A stretch of DNA of 64,000 nucleotides from Pegoplata infirma (GCA_963921195.1 OY992540.1:60334844-60398843), one strand, 5' to 3'; shown: positions 22,839-35,411, counted from the stretch's first letter. Made by a program: numbers and translations. Notes: generated by a model from the sequence alone, not told the origin.

Positions 22839-23504
22839 AAAAAACATAACCCGCATACATTTTAATCCCCGTAGGCTTTTGAAGCACCCTAATATATACG
22901 TATATACACTCTTTCTTACCTACATATTTACATACTTGTATGTTAGTATGATAGATTGCTAACACAGATTTCAATTGAAAAAGAAAAATGTTCATTTTAA
23001 AAATTTCCTTTTTTTTAAATATGTTTCTCTGTTTCACTGCAGTCAGGGAAAAGAACAACGATAAAAAAATTGCAACAAATAAACCAAAATACATTAAAAT
23101 CACATTTGTTTTTTAATATTTTGTTAAAACTATATGTTTTTGTAAAAATTGTTGGATTAAAAGTAAAATTTTAACTCAATTGCACTATTCAACAAAAGTT
23201 AACAAAAACTTAATGTGCTTTTAAAATGCAGTTTAGTAGTACTTAGAGTTCCTCTCCCTATCAAAAAACAAAAAAAAAAAATACTTGCAAAAATCTGTAT
23301 TTCAAAATTAACATTTTGACACCTTGACACAACTATTTAAAAAATTAATTAAAAGTTTTTTCTTTGAATAGTGTTTTTCTGGGTATTAACAGCTAACATT
23401 TTAAATCTTAAAATAAAAGCTGTAATTTATTCTGATTCGAAGGTTTATTATTTAATTATTGTAGTTTAATCAGAACTTTTTAGAATTATTTAAATTTTTG
23501 AACG
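22839..23504. other. AT-rich non-coding DNA
   Basis: No gene or element boundary seen. Confidence 0.5.
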
Positions 23505-23735
23505 ATCTGATCCTCAACCATTTTGGAGTGGTCAGTAATCGATTCTTAGACATTCTAGCGATGCCCGTATGTCTGTTAATATGGCGATCATGGCAAAAAT
23601 ATTAAAAAGATATGACTGAAACTCAACATATTAACTTTTTGTTGTCCCGAAAAGTTTGGTATTGCATTAGAGCAATATCGCTTCAGCGGTTAAAGATTTA
23701 TAAACGAGAATGTATGGAAGTTTTTTTTGACAATT
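23505..23735 (-). mobile_element. mini-me-like element, family E fragment
   Basis: Contains AATCGATTCTTAGACATTCT, AGCGATGCCCGTATGTCTG and CCCGAAAAGTTTGGTATTGC, matching the interior of the family E copies at 24.1 and 47.8 kb. The left core and the right terminus are missing. It lies just upstream of a fuller copy. Confidence 0.65.
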
Positions 23736-24543
23736 TTTATACCCTCCACTTGGTGATAAAGGGTAGGCAATTCCTTGTCTAAGAATCGTCTTCTGATCCT
23801 ACATCGCAATATGTAGGATCAGAAGACGGTTCTTAGACAAGGAATTGCTTAATTCTGAGGATATAAGGCTAGCTTCTCCATCCTCTGTTATAATGTTCAT
23901 TAGGAACATTGAACAGAGTTTGAATTAGATTAATGCATCTAGGCACAAAAGACCCATAAGGGTCGCAGTGCCGGCCGTTAGGGCTAGATCACCCCTTGAA
24001 TAATAAATAAAAATAGTGATAAAGGGTATATATAAGTTTGTCATTCCGTTTCTAACTCATCGAAATATCGGTTTGGGGTCCCCATAAAGTATATATATTA
24101 TTGATCAGTGATCGATTCTAAGACATTCTAGAGATGTCCGTCTGTCTGTCCGTCGGTAGAAATGGTGATTACGGCCAAAGTATTAATTACATAGAACTGA
24201 GACTTAGCAAATTTACTTTGGAACTTGTTGTTGTCATAAGTAGTTTGGAATTGCATTTCAGCGAAATCGCATCAGCGGTTCAAAAATTATAAACTAAAAT
24301 GTAAGAACACCTCGAAAATTTTGGTATGTTCTACATAACCTAAAAATACAAAATGCTTTAAATCGGCTGCTGGTTGGCATATGTGAACAGAATTGGAGAC
24401 GGAATGGAATTTTTACAAGTACAACCCAATTTTTTTCCGCGTAATATTTTTTTTTTTTTCAAATACATACTCTTTTTTACATTGTGAGGGTAATAATTAA
24501 CACATCCGGCAAAGCCGAATTTAACTTTTTAACTTGTTTTTTT
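23736..24543 (-). mobile_element. mini-me-like element, family E copy, interrupted
   Basis: The left end TTATACCCTCCACTTGGTGAT is split by a small retroinsertion (23766-24015) and resumes as GTGATAAAGGGTATATATAA. The core CATCGAAATATCGG, GTATATATATTATTGATCAG and GTCCGTCTGTCTGTCCGTC follow, then CAAAATGCTTTAAATCGGCT. The right end has ATCCGGCAAAGCCGAATTTA and AACTTGTTTT. Confidence 0.8.
23766..24015 (+). mobile_element. short retroinsertion with snap-back 5' hairpin
   Basis: A 13-bp duplication, GTGATAAAGGGTA, flanks this 250-bp insert (23753-23765 and 24016-24028). Its right end is the A-rich AATAATAAATAAAAA, as in target-primed retroposons. The left end is a hairpin: 38-bp arms at 23767-23804 and 23811-23848, one mismatch, 6-nt loop CGCAAT. 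The remaining body has CGCAGTGCCGGCCGTTAGGG near its 3' end. It is likely a 5'-truncated non-LTR or SINE-type tail whose synthesis ended by snap-back copying. Confidence 0.7.
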
Positions 24544-24679
24544 TTAATGTATGTTACAATAATACTTTTTATATTTTGTAGGGTATCCATACATTCTATG
24601 TTTGGTTGAATTTGTTTTTAATTTTTAAATGTTTTCATATGTAAAAGAATTACACAGCTCAACATGAAAATGCGTATTG

Positions 24680-25600
24680 GATTCTGGTAAGTGATTTAGG
24701 TAGTGTTTGCTGCGCTGATTCCAAATCTGCGACCCAAATATGTCTATCACATCAGGATTTTGAGTTATTCGCGGTTAAAGTGTCGAAAAAGGCCATTTTT
24801 GACCCTTTTTGAAAGCTTATGATATAAGATCCTGACATGCGATTGACTTGGTATCAAGCTCATTCAAAAGTATGCAATTTTCTCTATAGGACAAGATAAA
24901 ATGAGGAGTTCCATAACAAAACGCAACAATTCCACTTTTTGAATTTTTTGTTTTTTTGACTAAATCCTATTCTACACATTAAAATCCATGCAACCATTAC
25001 TAAAAATCATCCAAAAGCTCAATATTTACACTGCAATTCACTGTTGACTTTAATTATAAAACATCCCAAAGCTTCGTAATTACACTCAAAGTCACTACTG
25101 ACTTTGTTTACATTTGTGGGTTTATCTCAAAAACTGTTAAAGTGGAATTGTTGCGTTTTGTTATGGAACTCCTCAAATGTTCTTGGAATTTAATTTTCTA
25201 AAATGGTAAAAAAATCATTAACAAAAAACCTTCCATTTTTTTAAATATTTAGTTTATTTACACAGTGTTTCTTAACAAATTTCCATACAAACACACACGT
25301 AAATATTAGAATTAAAGCACTTGTGGCTAATGATTTTTTCACCATTATAAAAAATTAAATTCTAAGAAATTTTGATTTTGTCTTAAAGAGGAAATTACGC
25401 ACTTTCGAATGAGCTTGATGTCAAGTCATTCGCATGTCAGGATCTTATTCTATAGGCGCTCGAAAATGGCCAAAATGGGCCTTTTTTGACACTTTAACCG
25501 TGATTTTTTTAAAATTGTGACGTGATAGAAAAATTTGAGTGACAGTTTTGGAATCGGGAAACCAAAACCTATAAACTTTTTTTGGTTTCATTCAAAACGC
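24680..25600. repeat. foldback repeat with nested inner palindrome
   Basis: Outer arms share GGTTAAAGTGTCGAAAAAGG, GATCCTGACATGCGA and AAGCTCATTC at the left with their complements near 25385-25510. A middle pair has GAGGAGTTCCATAACAAAAC (24903) and its complement ending near 25180. A nested pair within 25180-25380 shares AATTTAATTTTCTAA and TGATTTTTT blocks. No target duplication was identified. Confidence 0.6.
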
Positions 25601-26157
25601 AGCGACAAACCTCAGATTTGTAGAGCGGTGTTATTTATAATCATTTTGAAATTACTCCAGAAAATGGTGTAGTTCATTATCGTTTCATTTGGGAATCATT
25701 GGTATTAAGTATTTAACAATAATTCACCTTTATACAAGATTAAAAAAAAAAAAAAATAATATATTGAACTTTATGAATACTAATGAAGAGAAAGGTGAAC
25801 ATAATAAAGTGAATTTTAATGCATAATATTATTATTCTAAGAAACTATTTCTATGTTTAATAAAGCACTCAACAGAATAAGTTATCTAAAAATTAAAAAA
25901 AAAAAAATAAGGGGAAATGCGTTGGGGGAATAAACAAGCGCGTAGCTGGCAACAAATAAGGGAAAAATCAGGAGTATTTAAGTTAATAACTAACAAGTAT
26001 AATAATTAAAGAATCGGGTGGTAACTATTTTTGAGGTTAAGCCGAATCAACTTCGGCAGTGGTTAATATTAAAAAACATTTTTTTTAGTTTTTCACTACA
26101 AAAACAGCCCTTTCGTATATAAAGATCTATTTTGTATGAAATTTAATTTCCATTGAC
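25601..26157. other. non-coding DNA
   Basis: No gene seen. The first 50 bases (CGCAGCGACAAACCTCAGAT) may be the edge of the preceding foldback element. Confidence 0.4.
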
Positions 26158-26160
26158 TTA

Positions 26161-26747
26161 CAAGGGAAGTATCTCAACCTTTATGAACCGATTTGCCTGA
26201 AACTTAAAATATATGTATAGAGACGATTTTAAGGTTGGGGTGTCTCGGATTTTCGGCCATATCAGTGTTTCAAAATTTCGTTGTCCCCTTATGAAACCAT
26301 ATGGACCTCCGGGGAAATTTCGATATCTCACGAACTAACAGGAATATCCTCTAGAGCAAAAATACGTTTCGACTTAAATTTAATAAGGATTATTTTGTAT
26401 TCATATGGACATCGTAGCTCTATGACTTCATATAAATACCCCCCAAAATTTTCACATTTTCATGAAAAAAGTATTTAACGAAGCCAAACTTTTACAAGGT
26501 TATGCCACCGTTGGATAGGCATTAAAAAAACTTTTCCTCTCATATGTAAACATCATATAGTTCCTTAGAAAGAAATGACTGAAAAATCAAAAAAACGATT
26601 TTTTTGCCATTTTTTGACCCGAGTTTTGAACCCCTAAATCCCCGATATGGCCGATAAGCCGAGACACCCCAACCTTAGAATTGTCTCTTTTATATATATT
26701 TTACGTTTCATGTAAATCGGTTCATAAGGGTTGAGATACTTCCCTTG
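26161..26747. mobile_element. foldback MITE with CAAGGGAAGTATCTCAACC ends, TTA duplication
   Basis: Arms of about 130 bp share CAAGGGAAGTATCTCAACC, TATGAACCGATT and AAGGTTGGGGTGTCTCGG, with complements at 26610-26747. TTA flanks both sides (26158-26160 and 26748-26750). The layout is like the MITE at 10674-11068 but the sequence differs. It is PIF/Harbinger-like by target length and non-coding. Confidence 0.7.
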
Positions 26748-27358
26748 TTAGCTGTCAGGTATTTCAAACCATTCGGAATCATCAAAGACTTTAGAGAAGG
26801 ATAAGAAAAAAGTTATTGTGTGAAGTTGGTTAATCTACTTGCATATTTCTGCATGGAGTTCGTATTAATTTTCCCCCATTAAAAATTGTTTGTTCCACGC
26901 ATGGTTTGAAACACTTTGATTTTAATGAAATTTAAAGATGCATTTCTTAATATTTTTTTTAAATACAAATTATAATTCTTTACTTGATGAAGTGTATTAA
27001 AAAAATCGATAAAACTTAATAACATACTTCTACTTGCATTTTTAATTAAAGAACTTTAAGGGGTGCACTCGGTTTAGGTGAAAATGTTAACAGTTTCTAT
27101 AAACTTGTAAACTATAGTCGAACTCAATCTCTTTCACAAAAAATATTTATATCAAGTTTTTTTAAAGGAAAAATCCATTTTTAAATAATCGCAAAAATTC
27201 GCCTAAATGATGCCAGGGATTATATAATTTTTTTCGGGAATGCCCGCGAGGAATCTAAAAATTATCTTCAGATTTTCCATTTTTTTATTTTATGAGTTTT
27301 TCTTACTATGTTTTCTTAATTTTCTAGAAAACTTGGAACTCGACATATCGATAACTAT
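26748..27358. other. non-coding DNA
   Basis: No gene, tandem repeat or clear element ends seen. Confidence 0.4.
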
Positions 27359-28023
27359 ACACTCAAAATATTTTGTAGGCAAAAACAAATGAAACCTCAT
27401 TTAAAATCAGTGAATAAACAATTGAAAACCTTCCCAGTAATTATTCATTTATTTTAACAAACACCAACATTTATTTTTTACTGTTGACAAAATTTTCTAA
27501 AATAAATAACATTAAACATTAAAAAATTACGTTTTTTCATTCATTTTTACCAACAAATTCGAAAAAAATAACCTACGAAAACATTAAAAATTAATGATAG
27601 TTCTGTTATTTTTACCAACAAATTCCAAAAAAATAACCTACGAAATCATTAATTTTTAATGTTTTTTTCTACAATTTTCTATTGAAATATTTTTTTAAAA
27701 ATTTTTAATAAAATTTTGGGGAATCGATCCGGCAATCAACTACATTCTGGCCAGACACTCTAACCATCGTGCCAAAGTCACTTGATACAAACATGTTTTT
27801 ATATTTCTATAAATAATTTTTTAAATTTTTTTTTTCTACAAAAAAATAACCTACTTGTGTCGGTAAAAACTAATGATTTATCATTAAAAAATACCAACAA
27901 TTTAAAAAGAATTACTTACACAAATCATTAAAAATTTAAAGAATAATCAGTTGTTTTTACTTACAGAACAAAAATAAATGACTTTAAAAATTAAATGTTA
28001 ATGATAGTATTTATTTTTGAGTG
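27359..28023. mobile_element. ACACTCAAAA-ended repeat containing a tRNA-like block
   Basis: The inverted tips ACACTCAAAATATTTT and ATTTATTTTTGAGTGTG bound an AT-rich stretch. It has repeated ACCAACAAATTC and AATAACCTACGAAA units (about 27545-27650) and later AAAAATAACCTACTTGTG. A tRNA-like segment lies in the middle. It may be a MITE that carried or received a SINE. The target duplication is unclear. Confidence 0.5.
27719..27780 (-). repeat. tRNA-derived SINE-like block (pol III box A/B)
   Basis: The minus strand reads TTTGGCACGATGGTTAGAGT, a box A-like region, and about 30 bases on GGATCGATTCC, a good box B (consensus GGTTCGANTCC). Spacing and order match a tRNA gene, but the acceptor and anticodon stems do not form well, so this is a tRNA-derived SINE fragment and not a functional tRNA. 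Confidence 0.5.
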
Positions 28024-28197
28024 TGTTATTTTTGAAACAAAGGACAGAAGTAGTCATTAATAAAATCTGAACATCAAACAAATGTTTTTTTCTTTTAAAA
28101 ACGACTAAACTTAAAACTTTTTAAATAAACTACAAAACAGTTAATGACATAATTTTTTAAGTGTAGAAATTTTTAATATTGATAGTTTAATTTTGTT

Positions 28198-31100
28198 GTA
28201 TGGAAATATCGACAATTAGAGTTTTCTATGTTATCAATACATCGTTAACTTATTATATATAGAAATTATTCTGCTATCGATAAAACGATAACTATAAAAT
28301 AATCTTTAGAAAAGGTTTATCGATAAATTGATAACTCTATTATATTCCACAAAAAATTTTCTGTTATCGATAAATAAATTTTATATTATCGTTGTATGGA
28401 TAACTATAGAATTTTCTATAGAAAATATTCTGTTATCGATTTAAAGATAACTATTGAATTTTCTTAAAAAAAAAACTGTTATCGATATATCGATAACTAC
28501 AGACTTTTTCTCTAAAATAATTGTTATGGATTTATCGTAAGTATAGAAAATTCTACAGAAAACTTTAAGTTATCGATAACTAGGAGTTATCAATAACTAA
28601 AAGTTATTGATATATCTATAGAAATTTTATACAAAAGTATTTTGTTATCGATATACCGAAAACCATAGAGATTCCCATAGAAAAATCAATAAATAAAGAA
28701 TTTTCTATTGAAAATTTTCTGTTATCGATATCCATCAAATTTTTTTATGCAAAATTGCATGGTATCGATATATCGATACCTATTGAATTTTCTATACAAA
28801 ATTTTCCGTTATCAACTATAGAATTTTCTCTAGAAAATTTTCTGTTACCGATTACAATAGAATTTGTTATAGTATTTTTTCTGTTATATGTCAAAAATTG
28901 GAATTTTCTATAAAAATTTTCTATATAAAATTGTTTGGTATTAATATATTTGTAACTATTGAATTTTTGAAAAATTTCCTGATATCAATAAATTGATAAT
29001 TATAGAATTTTCTATAGGAAATTTGAAGTTATCGACACCAATTTTTGTATCTATATATCAATTACTACAGAAAATTTTCTGTACTCGATATATCGATTAC
29101 TATAGAATTTTTTATAGAAAATTTTTTCTACTCGATATACCAAAAACTATAGAATTTTACATAGAAAATTTTTTGTACTCGAAAGTTTTCTGTTTTCAAT
29201 ATATCGATAACTATAGAATTTTGTAAATAATTTTTTTTTATTATCGAAGTACCAATAACTTTATCAAAATGTTGTCGATATGTCTCGATATAACTTTAGA
29301 ATTTCTACAAAAATATTTTCGGTTATTGATATTTCGATAACTATGAAAACTAATTTTCTATAGCAAATTTTCTACTATCGATATTTCGATAACTATGGAA
29401 TTTTCTACTGCAAATTTTCTGCTATTGATAAATTGATACTATATAATTTTTTATGGAAAATTTTCTGTTATCGATGTATCGATAACTATAGAATCTTCTA
29501 TAGCAAATTTTCTGTTACCTATGTAGCGATAACTATAGAATTTTGAATAGATATTTTCTGTTATCGATATATCGATAACTTAAAAATTTTTATTTAGATA
29601 AAAAATTTTTTGGTAATGATATATTGATAAAAAAATATTTTTTTGTAATCGATACATATTTTGGATAAAAATTTTTCTATAGAAAATTTATTGATGTTTC
29701 GATAACAATGGAATTTTCTATAGAAAATTCTTTTGTAACAATATATCGATAAAATAGAATATATATCGGTAGACAAGAACTTTCGATAGAACATTTTTTG
29801 ATAACAATGTAATTTTTTATAGAAAATTTTCTGTTATCGATATGTCGATAACTATAGAATTTTCAATTGAAAACTCTAAGTTATCGATAACAAATGAATT
29901 TTTTATAGTTAATTTTCTCTTATCAATAGAATTTTAGAGTTTTAGAGTTTATAGAGTTTTATATAGAAAATTTTCTGTTGTCGATAACTTAAGATTTTTT
30001 TTATAGAAATGTCGATAACTTAAGAATTTTCTTTAGAAAGTTTTCTTTTATCGATAACTAAAATATTTTCTATAGAAAATTTTTTGATATCGATAACTGT
30101 CGATATACCGCTAACCTGAGAATTTTCTGTAGAAAATTTTTCTGTTATCGATAACTTAAGAATTTTATTAGAGAACATTTTATGATATGGATATATCGAT
30201 AACTTAATAATTTTCTATAGAGAATTTTCTGTTATTAATATTTTAATAATTTAAAAATATTCCATAGAAAATGTTCCGTCATCGATATATCGATAACTAT
30301 AGAATTTTCTATAGAAAATTTTCTGTAATTAATATATCGATAACTATAGAATTTTGTATTGAAAATTTTGTCTTATTGATCTATAGTCAACTTAAAAAGG
30401 TTCTGTTATCAATAACTTGAGAATTTTCTATAACAAATTTTCTGTTATCTTTATATCGATGACTTTAGAACTTTCGATAAAAAATTTTTTTTATCGATAT
30501 ATATTCAGATTGAAATTTTTTGGTAACTATATATGGATAAAATTGATTTTTTTTAGATAACATAGAATATTTTCTAGTATTGATGTTTCTATAGAATTTT
30601 CTATAGAAAATTTGTTTGTAACAAGTATTTGTTGTCGATATGTTGATAAAGTAGAATTTTCTATATAAAATTTTTTGATAACTATAGAATATTCTATAGA
30701 AAAATATTCTGTCATCGATATATATAACTATAGAAAATTATAAAGGAATTTTTATAGGAAATTTTCTGTTATCGATAAGTCGATAACAACAGAATTTTCT
30801 ATAGGAAATCTTCTGTTATCGGTATGTCGATAACAATAGAATTTTCTAAACCAATTTTTCTGTTATCGTTATATCGATAACTATAGAATTTTGTATAGAA
30901 CATTTTATCTTATCGATATGTCGATAACTATGGAATTTTCTAAAAAACATTTGGTTATCGATAACTATAGAATTTTGTATAGAACGTTTTTTCCTAGTGA
31001 TATATCGAAAACTGTAAAATTTTCTATAGATTTTTTTTTCGATAAATCGTAATTATAGAATTTCCCACAGAATATGTTTTTTTTTTCGTTATATCGATAA

Positions 31101-31520
31101 CTATAGAATTTTCTATTAAATATCGATAAATTGATAACTAAAAAATTTTTTATAGACAATTTTCTGTTAGAGGTTAATAAAATATCTATAACTTTAGAAT
31201 TTTCTATACAACATTTTCTATAGAAATTTTTCTGTTATCGATAACTAGAATTTTTAAGGAACATTTTCAGTATATCGAAATATACAGATATCGGTATGAA
31301 ATCGGTATATCGATAGTAATACAATATCTATAGAAAAATTTGTTGTTATCAGTGTATATATGACTTTCGTTAGAAAATTTTCTTTTATCAATAACTTTTG
31401 AAATTCCTATTTAAAATTTTCTGTTATCAAAAACTATAGAATTTTCTAAAAAACTTCTATTACGGCTATACCATTTTCTATAGAGTTTTCTATTAAAGAT
31501 TTTCCGTTATCGATAACTTT
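28198..31520. repeat. 3.3-kb degenerate 47-bp satellite rich in TATCGATA
   Basis: About 70 diverged units carry a TATCGATATATCGATA core, ACTATAGAATTTTC and TATAGAAAATTTTCTG. The unit is itself nearly palindromic. TATCGATA is the DREF binding element and CGATA is the BEAF-32 motif in flies, so the array holds dozens of potential sites. Unit divergence indicates an old array without recent homogenisation. No coding potential. Confidence 0.85.
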
Positions 31521-31856
31521 AAAACTTTCAATAGAAATTTAACGATATTTTTAAAAATTTTTATAAAAGTTTTGTGTTATCAACAAAAATTATTTTTTTC
31601 TTTTCGACTTTAACAAAAAAATGTAAGCCGGTTTATCCCCTTATGATTCAATATTTATTTATCTGTATAATATATACATTGTATATGTAGATTGTTTATT
31701 TGTTTTCATTATAACTTTTTATACCCTCCACTTAGTGATAGAGGGTATATATAAGTTTGTCATTCCGTATGTAACACATTGAAATATTGGTTTAGGACCC
31801 CATAAAGTATATATATTCATGATCCTTGATCGATTTTAAGTCGATCTAGCGATGTC

Positions 31857-31888
<32 letters not shown>

Positions 31889-32579
31889 CGTCTGTCTGTC
31901 TGTCTGTTGAAATCACGTTTTTGGCAATAATACGGAACCGATTTAAACGCTTGGGGTACCAAAAGTTGCGGAATTTATCCAGGCAGACTCTACTGTATTT
32001 TTTTTTTAAATCGGTTAAGTATTTTAAAAGTTATGAGTGAATTCGTAAAAAAAGTCATTATTTTTTTTAACATAACCCTAAATTAACTCATATTTTGTGT
32101 AAATACAAACGGAAATGAAAAAAAAAAAAAACTGAGAAAAAAGAAAAAAATCTTTACAAAAAAGCTTAAAAATATGTAAAACAATATTTAAATTTAATTT
32201 AAAAATGTTTTTTAAGAAAAAAGTTCTTTAAGAAATAATAAAAAAAATATTTTAAAAAGTTTTCATTGATAATCATTTGTATGTACAAAGCATGTGTGTG
32301 TGTGTCCCTTTTTTTTTGCTTCTTCATATTGACGGGGTTGCCAGACTTTTTTCTGGCTTTGTCGCAAACTCGGATGTAAAATATCGCCAAAATTCAATTT
32401 TGTTTAGATTTCTTAAAAAAAAAATATTTTAATTTAAAAAAAATAAATTTTGTTAAATAATAAAAAACAGAAATAAACTTTTTGGCAAAAATCGCCCAAA
32501 TCCGGAAAATCTATGTATATAAAAGAGCAATGTGACTGACTGACTGGCATACTCATTCATCATCGCCCAGCCCAAACTG

Positions 32580-33330
32580 CTGAAGCTAGAGACTTGAAAT
32601 TTGGACTGTAGGTCCAAATATAGATCCACTATGGCTGGAGTTTTGCCAAGGTTAATTCTAAGGCGATAAAGGGGACAAAAACTGTACTTTTGGTGCTTTT
32701 TAAATATCGTGATTAATGATCATAGAGACTTGAAATTTGGACTGTATGTTCACCTCCCGGAATATAGATCCATTAAGGCTGGATTTTTGCCAGTGTTGAT
32801 TCTAATGGGTTAAAAAGGGTAAAAAACTGTACTTTTGGTGCTTTTTATATCTCCTGAAATAATGGTCATAGAAACTTAAAACTTGGACAGTATGTTCACA
32901 TCCTGGAATATAGATCCAGTACGGCTAGATTGTTGCCAATGTTGATTCCAAGGGGGTAAAAAGGGTAAAAATCTGTACTTTTGGTACTTTTTATATTTCC
33001 TTAAAAAATTGTCACATATACTTGAAATTTGGACTGTATGTTCACCTCCCGAATTTAGATCCCACAAGGCTGGGTTTTTGCCAATGATGATTCTTATAGG
33101 GTAAAAAGGTTAAAAATATGTACTTTTATTACATTTTATATTTCTTAAATAATGGTACTAGAAATTTGAAATTTGCAATGTCGGTTCACCTCCCGGAAAA
33201 AAGATTCACTAAGGCGCGTTTTTAGCCAATGTTGATTCTACGGGGGTAAAAAAAATACCTTTGGTACTTTTTTTTTATTTACTGAAATAATGGTTATTCA
33301 AACTTGAAATTTAAATGTAGGATCCTTTAG
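32580..33330 (+). repeat. ~136-146-bp tandem repeat, six units
   Basis: Units start near ACTTGAAATTTGGACTGTA at 32591, 32727, 32873, 33019, 33163 and 33301. Each has CACCTCCCGGAATATAGATC, GGCTGGATTTTTGCCA and TGTACTTTTGGTGCTTTTTA. Just before them, GTGACTGACTGACTGGCATA and CATCGCCCAGCCC form a motif seen in dispersed repeats of many animals. Non-coding. Confidence 0.8.
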
Positions 33331-33359
33331 TGAAATAAAACATTCTGGAACAAGTACGT

Positions 33360-33788
33360 TCCGAAAATTCTGTACCGTTTTCAAAAAGTACCTTTTATAA
33401 AAAGTACCTTTTATAAAATGTACCTTTTATAAAAAGTACCTTTTATAAAATGTACCTTTTATAAAAAGTACCTTTTATAAAATGTACCTTTTATAAAAAG
33501 TACCTTTTATAAAATGTACCATTTATAAAAAGTACCTTTTATAAAAAGTTTCTTTTATAAAAAGTTCCTTTTATAAAAAGTACCTTTCATAAAAAGTTCC
33601 TTTTATAAAAGTACCTTTTATAAAAGGTACCTTTATAAAAAGTACCTTTTATAAAAAGTACCTTTTATAAAAAGTACCTTTTATAAAAAGTACCTTTTAT
33701 AAAAAGTACCTTTTATAAAAAGTACCTTTTATAAAAAGTACCTTTTATAAAAAGTACCTTTTATAAAAAGTACCATTTATAAAAAGTA
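33360..33788. repeat. 16-bp tandem array (GTACCTTTTATAAAAA), left part
   Basis: Near-perfect 16-bp units follow CTGTACCGTTTTCAAAAA, which looks like the seed in the last 140-bp unit. Variant units (GTTTC, GTTCC, CTTTCAT, a 15-bp GTACCTTTATAAAAA) occur in a fixed order at 33540-33640. A TA-rich element splits the array at 33789. Confidence 0.9.
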
Positions 33789-34579
33789 CCCGAGTAAAAA
33801 AGATTATATATATTCATATAAAATTATATAAAGACATCATATATAATCTTATATAGTTTAATGCGAAAAATGAGTCGATAAAGCGATATAAAAACTTATC
33901 AAATTTGATCAAATCTGATCAAATTTTATATAATTTTAATATAATTTTATATAATTATATGCGAAAATTGGACCCTTTTTTGTATAAAATTGATGCAATT
34001 ATATATAATTAAATATATTTATATATAAGCAAACAACAGTTTTCCCCAAAAACATTTGTTTGAAAATTTTCAAAAAAAAGTCTGGACTTAGAAAATTTTT
34101 TAAAAGTTATATCTAATTATATGTATTTTTTTTTTTAATTTTGCATCTCTCCTAGAATTTTGGGACTTAGAAAATTTTAATTTTTTTTGGACTTAGAAAA
34201 ATTTTCAAAAGTTATATTAAATTATATATAAAGGACTTAGAATTTTTTTTAAATTTTACTCATATAAAATAACATATAATTTAAAAAACCGTTGCATAAA
34301 GTTTTATATAAAATTACTTCAAATATTTTGTTTTATCAAATTATATAAAAAAGAAGACAGAATTTTGAAGTTCATATGAAATAATATAAACCAACTTTAA
34401 AACATATGTTATTATATAAAAGTCAATGTTTTCTTTTATATAATTTTATATAAGAAAAAAATTAGAAGTGCAAATATATAAAATCACATATGATGCAACA
34501 AAAAATACATTAAGATTTATAAAATAATATGTGTATATATAAAACTATATATAATTATATATGATCTTTTTTACTCGGG
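33789..34579. mobile_element. TA-rich TIR element (CCCGAGTAAAAAAG ends), TA duplication
   Basis: The ends CCCGAGTAAAAAAGAT and ATCTTTTTTACTCGGG are flanked by TA (33787-33788 and 34580-34581). Removing the element restores a perfect GTACCTTTTATAAAAA unit of the host array. The 791-bp interior is TA-rich and non-coding. This is the cleanest of three copies; the TA target suggests a Tc1/mariner-type MITE. Confidence 0.85.
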
Positions 34580-35411
34580 TACCTTTTATAAAAAGTACCT
34601 TTTATAAAATGTACCTTTTATAAAAAGTACCTTTTATAAAAAGTACCTTTTATAAAAAGTACCTTTTATAAAATGTACCTTTTATAAAAAGTACCTTTTA
34701 TAAAAAGTTTCTTTTATAAAAAGTTCCTTTTATAAAAAGTACCTTTCATAAAAAGTTCCTTTTATAAAAGTACCTTTTATAAAAGGTACCTTTATAAAAA
34801 GTACCTTTTATAAAAAGTACCTTTTATAAAAAGTACCTTTTATAAAAAGTACCTTTTATAAAAAGTACCTTTTATAAAAAGTACCTTTTATAAAAAGTAC
34901 CTTTTATAAAAAGTACCTTTTATAAAAAGTACCTTTTATAAAAAGTACCTTTTATAAAAAGTACCTTTTATAAAAAGTACCTTTTATAAAAAGTACCTTT
35001 TATAAAAAGTACCTTTTATAAAAAGTACCTTTTATAAAAAGTACCTTTTATAAAAAGTACCTTTTATAAAAAGTACCTTTTATAAAAAGTACCTTTTATA
35101 AAAAGTACCTTTTATAAAAAGTACCATTTATAAAAGCACCTTTTATAATAAGTACCCTTTATAAAAAGTACCTTTCATAAAAAGTACCTTTTATAAAAAG
35201 TGCCTTTTATAAAAAGTACCTTTTATAAAAAGTACTTTTTATAAAAAGTACCTTTTATAAAAAGTACCTTTTATAAAAAGTACCTTTTATAAAAAGTACC
35301 TTTTATATAAAAGTATCCTTTATAAAAAGTACCTATTATAAAAAGTACCTTTTATTAAAAGTACCTTTTATAAAAAGTACCTTTTATTGAAAGTACCTTT
35401 TATAAAAAGTG
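34580..35411. repeat. 16-bp tandem array (GTACCTTTTATAAAAA), right part
   Basis: The array continues for about 50 units. The ordered set of variant units seen at 33540-33640 recurs at 34690-34800, showing a higher-order duplication spanning the inserted element or its site. Each unit includes TTTTATAAAA. Confidence 0.9.

Noticed and set aside
27719..27780. Functional tRNA gene
   Set aside because: Box A and B are present, but the acceptor and anticodon stems do not pair, so only a tRNA-derived SINE fragment is supported.
33360..35411. CRISPR-like regular repeats
   Set aside because: The 16-bp units are contiguous without unique spacers and the context is eukaryotic. It is a tandem satellite.
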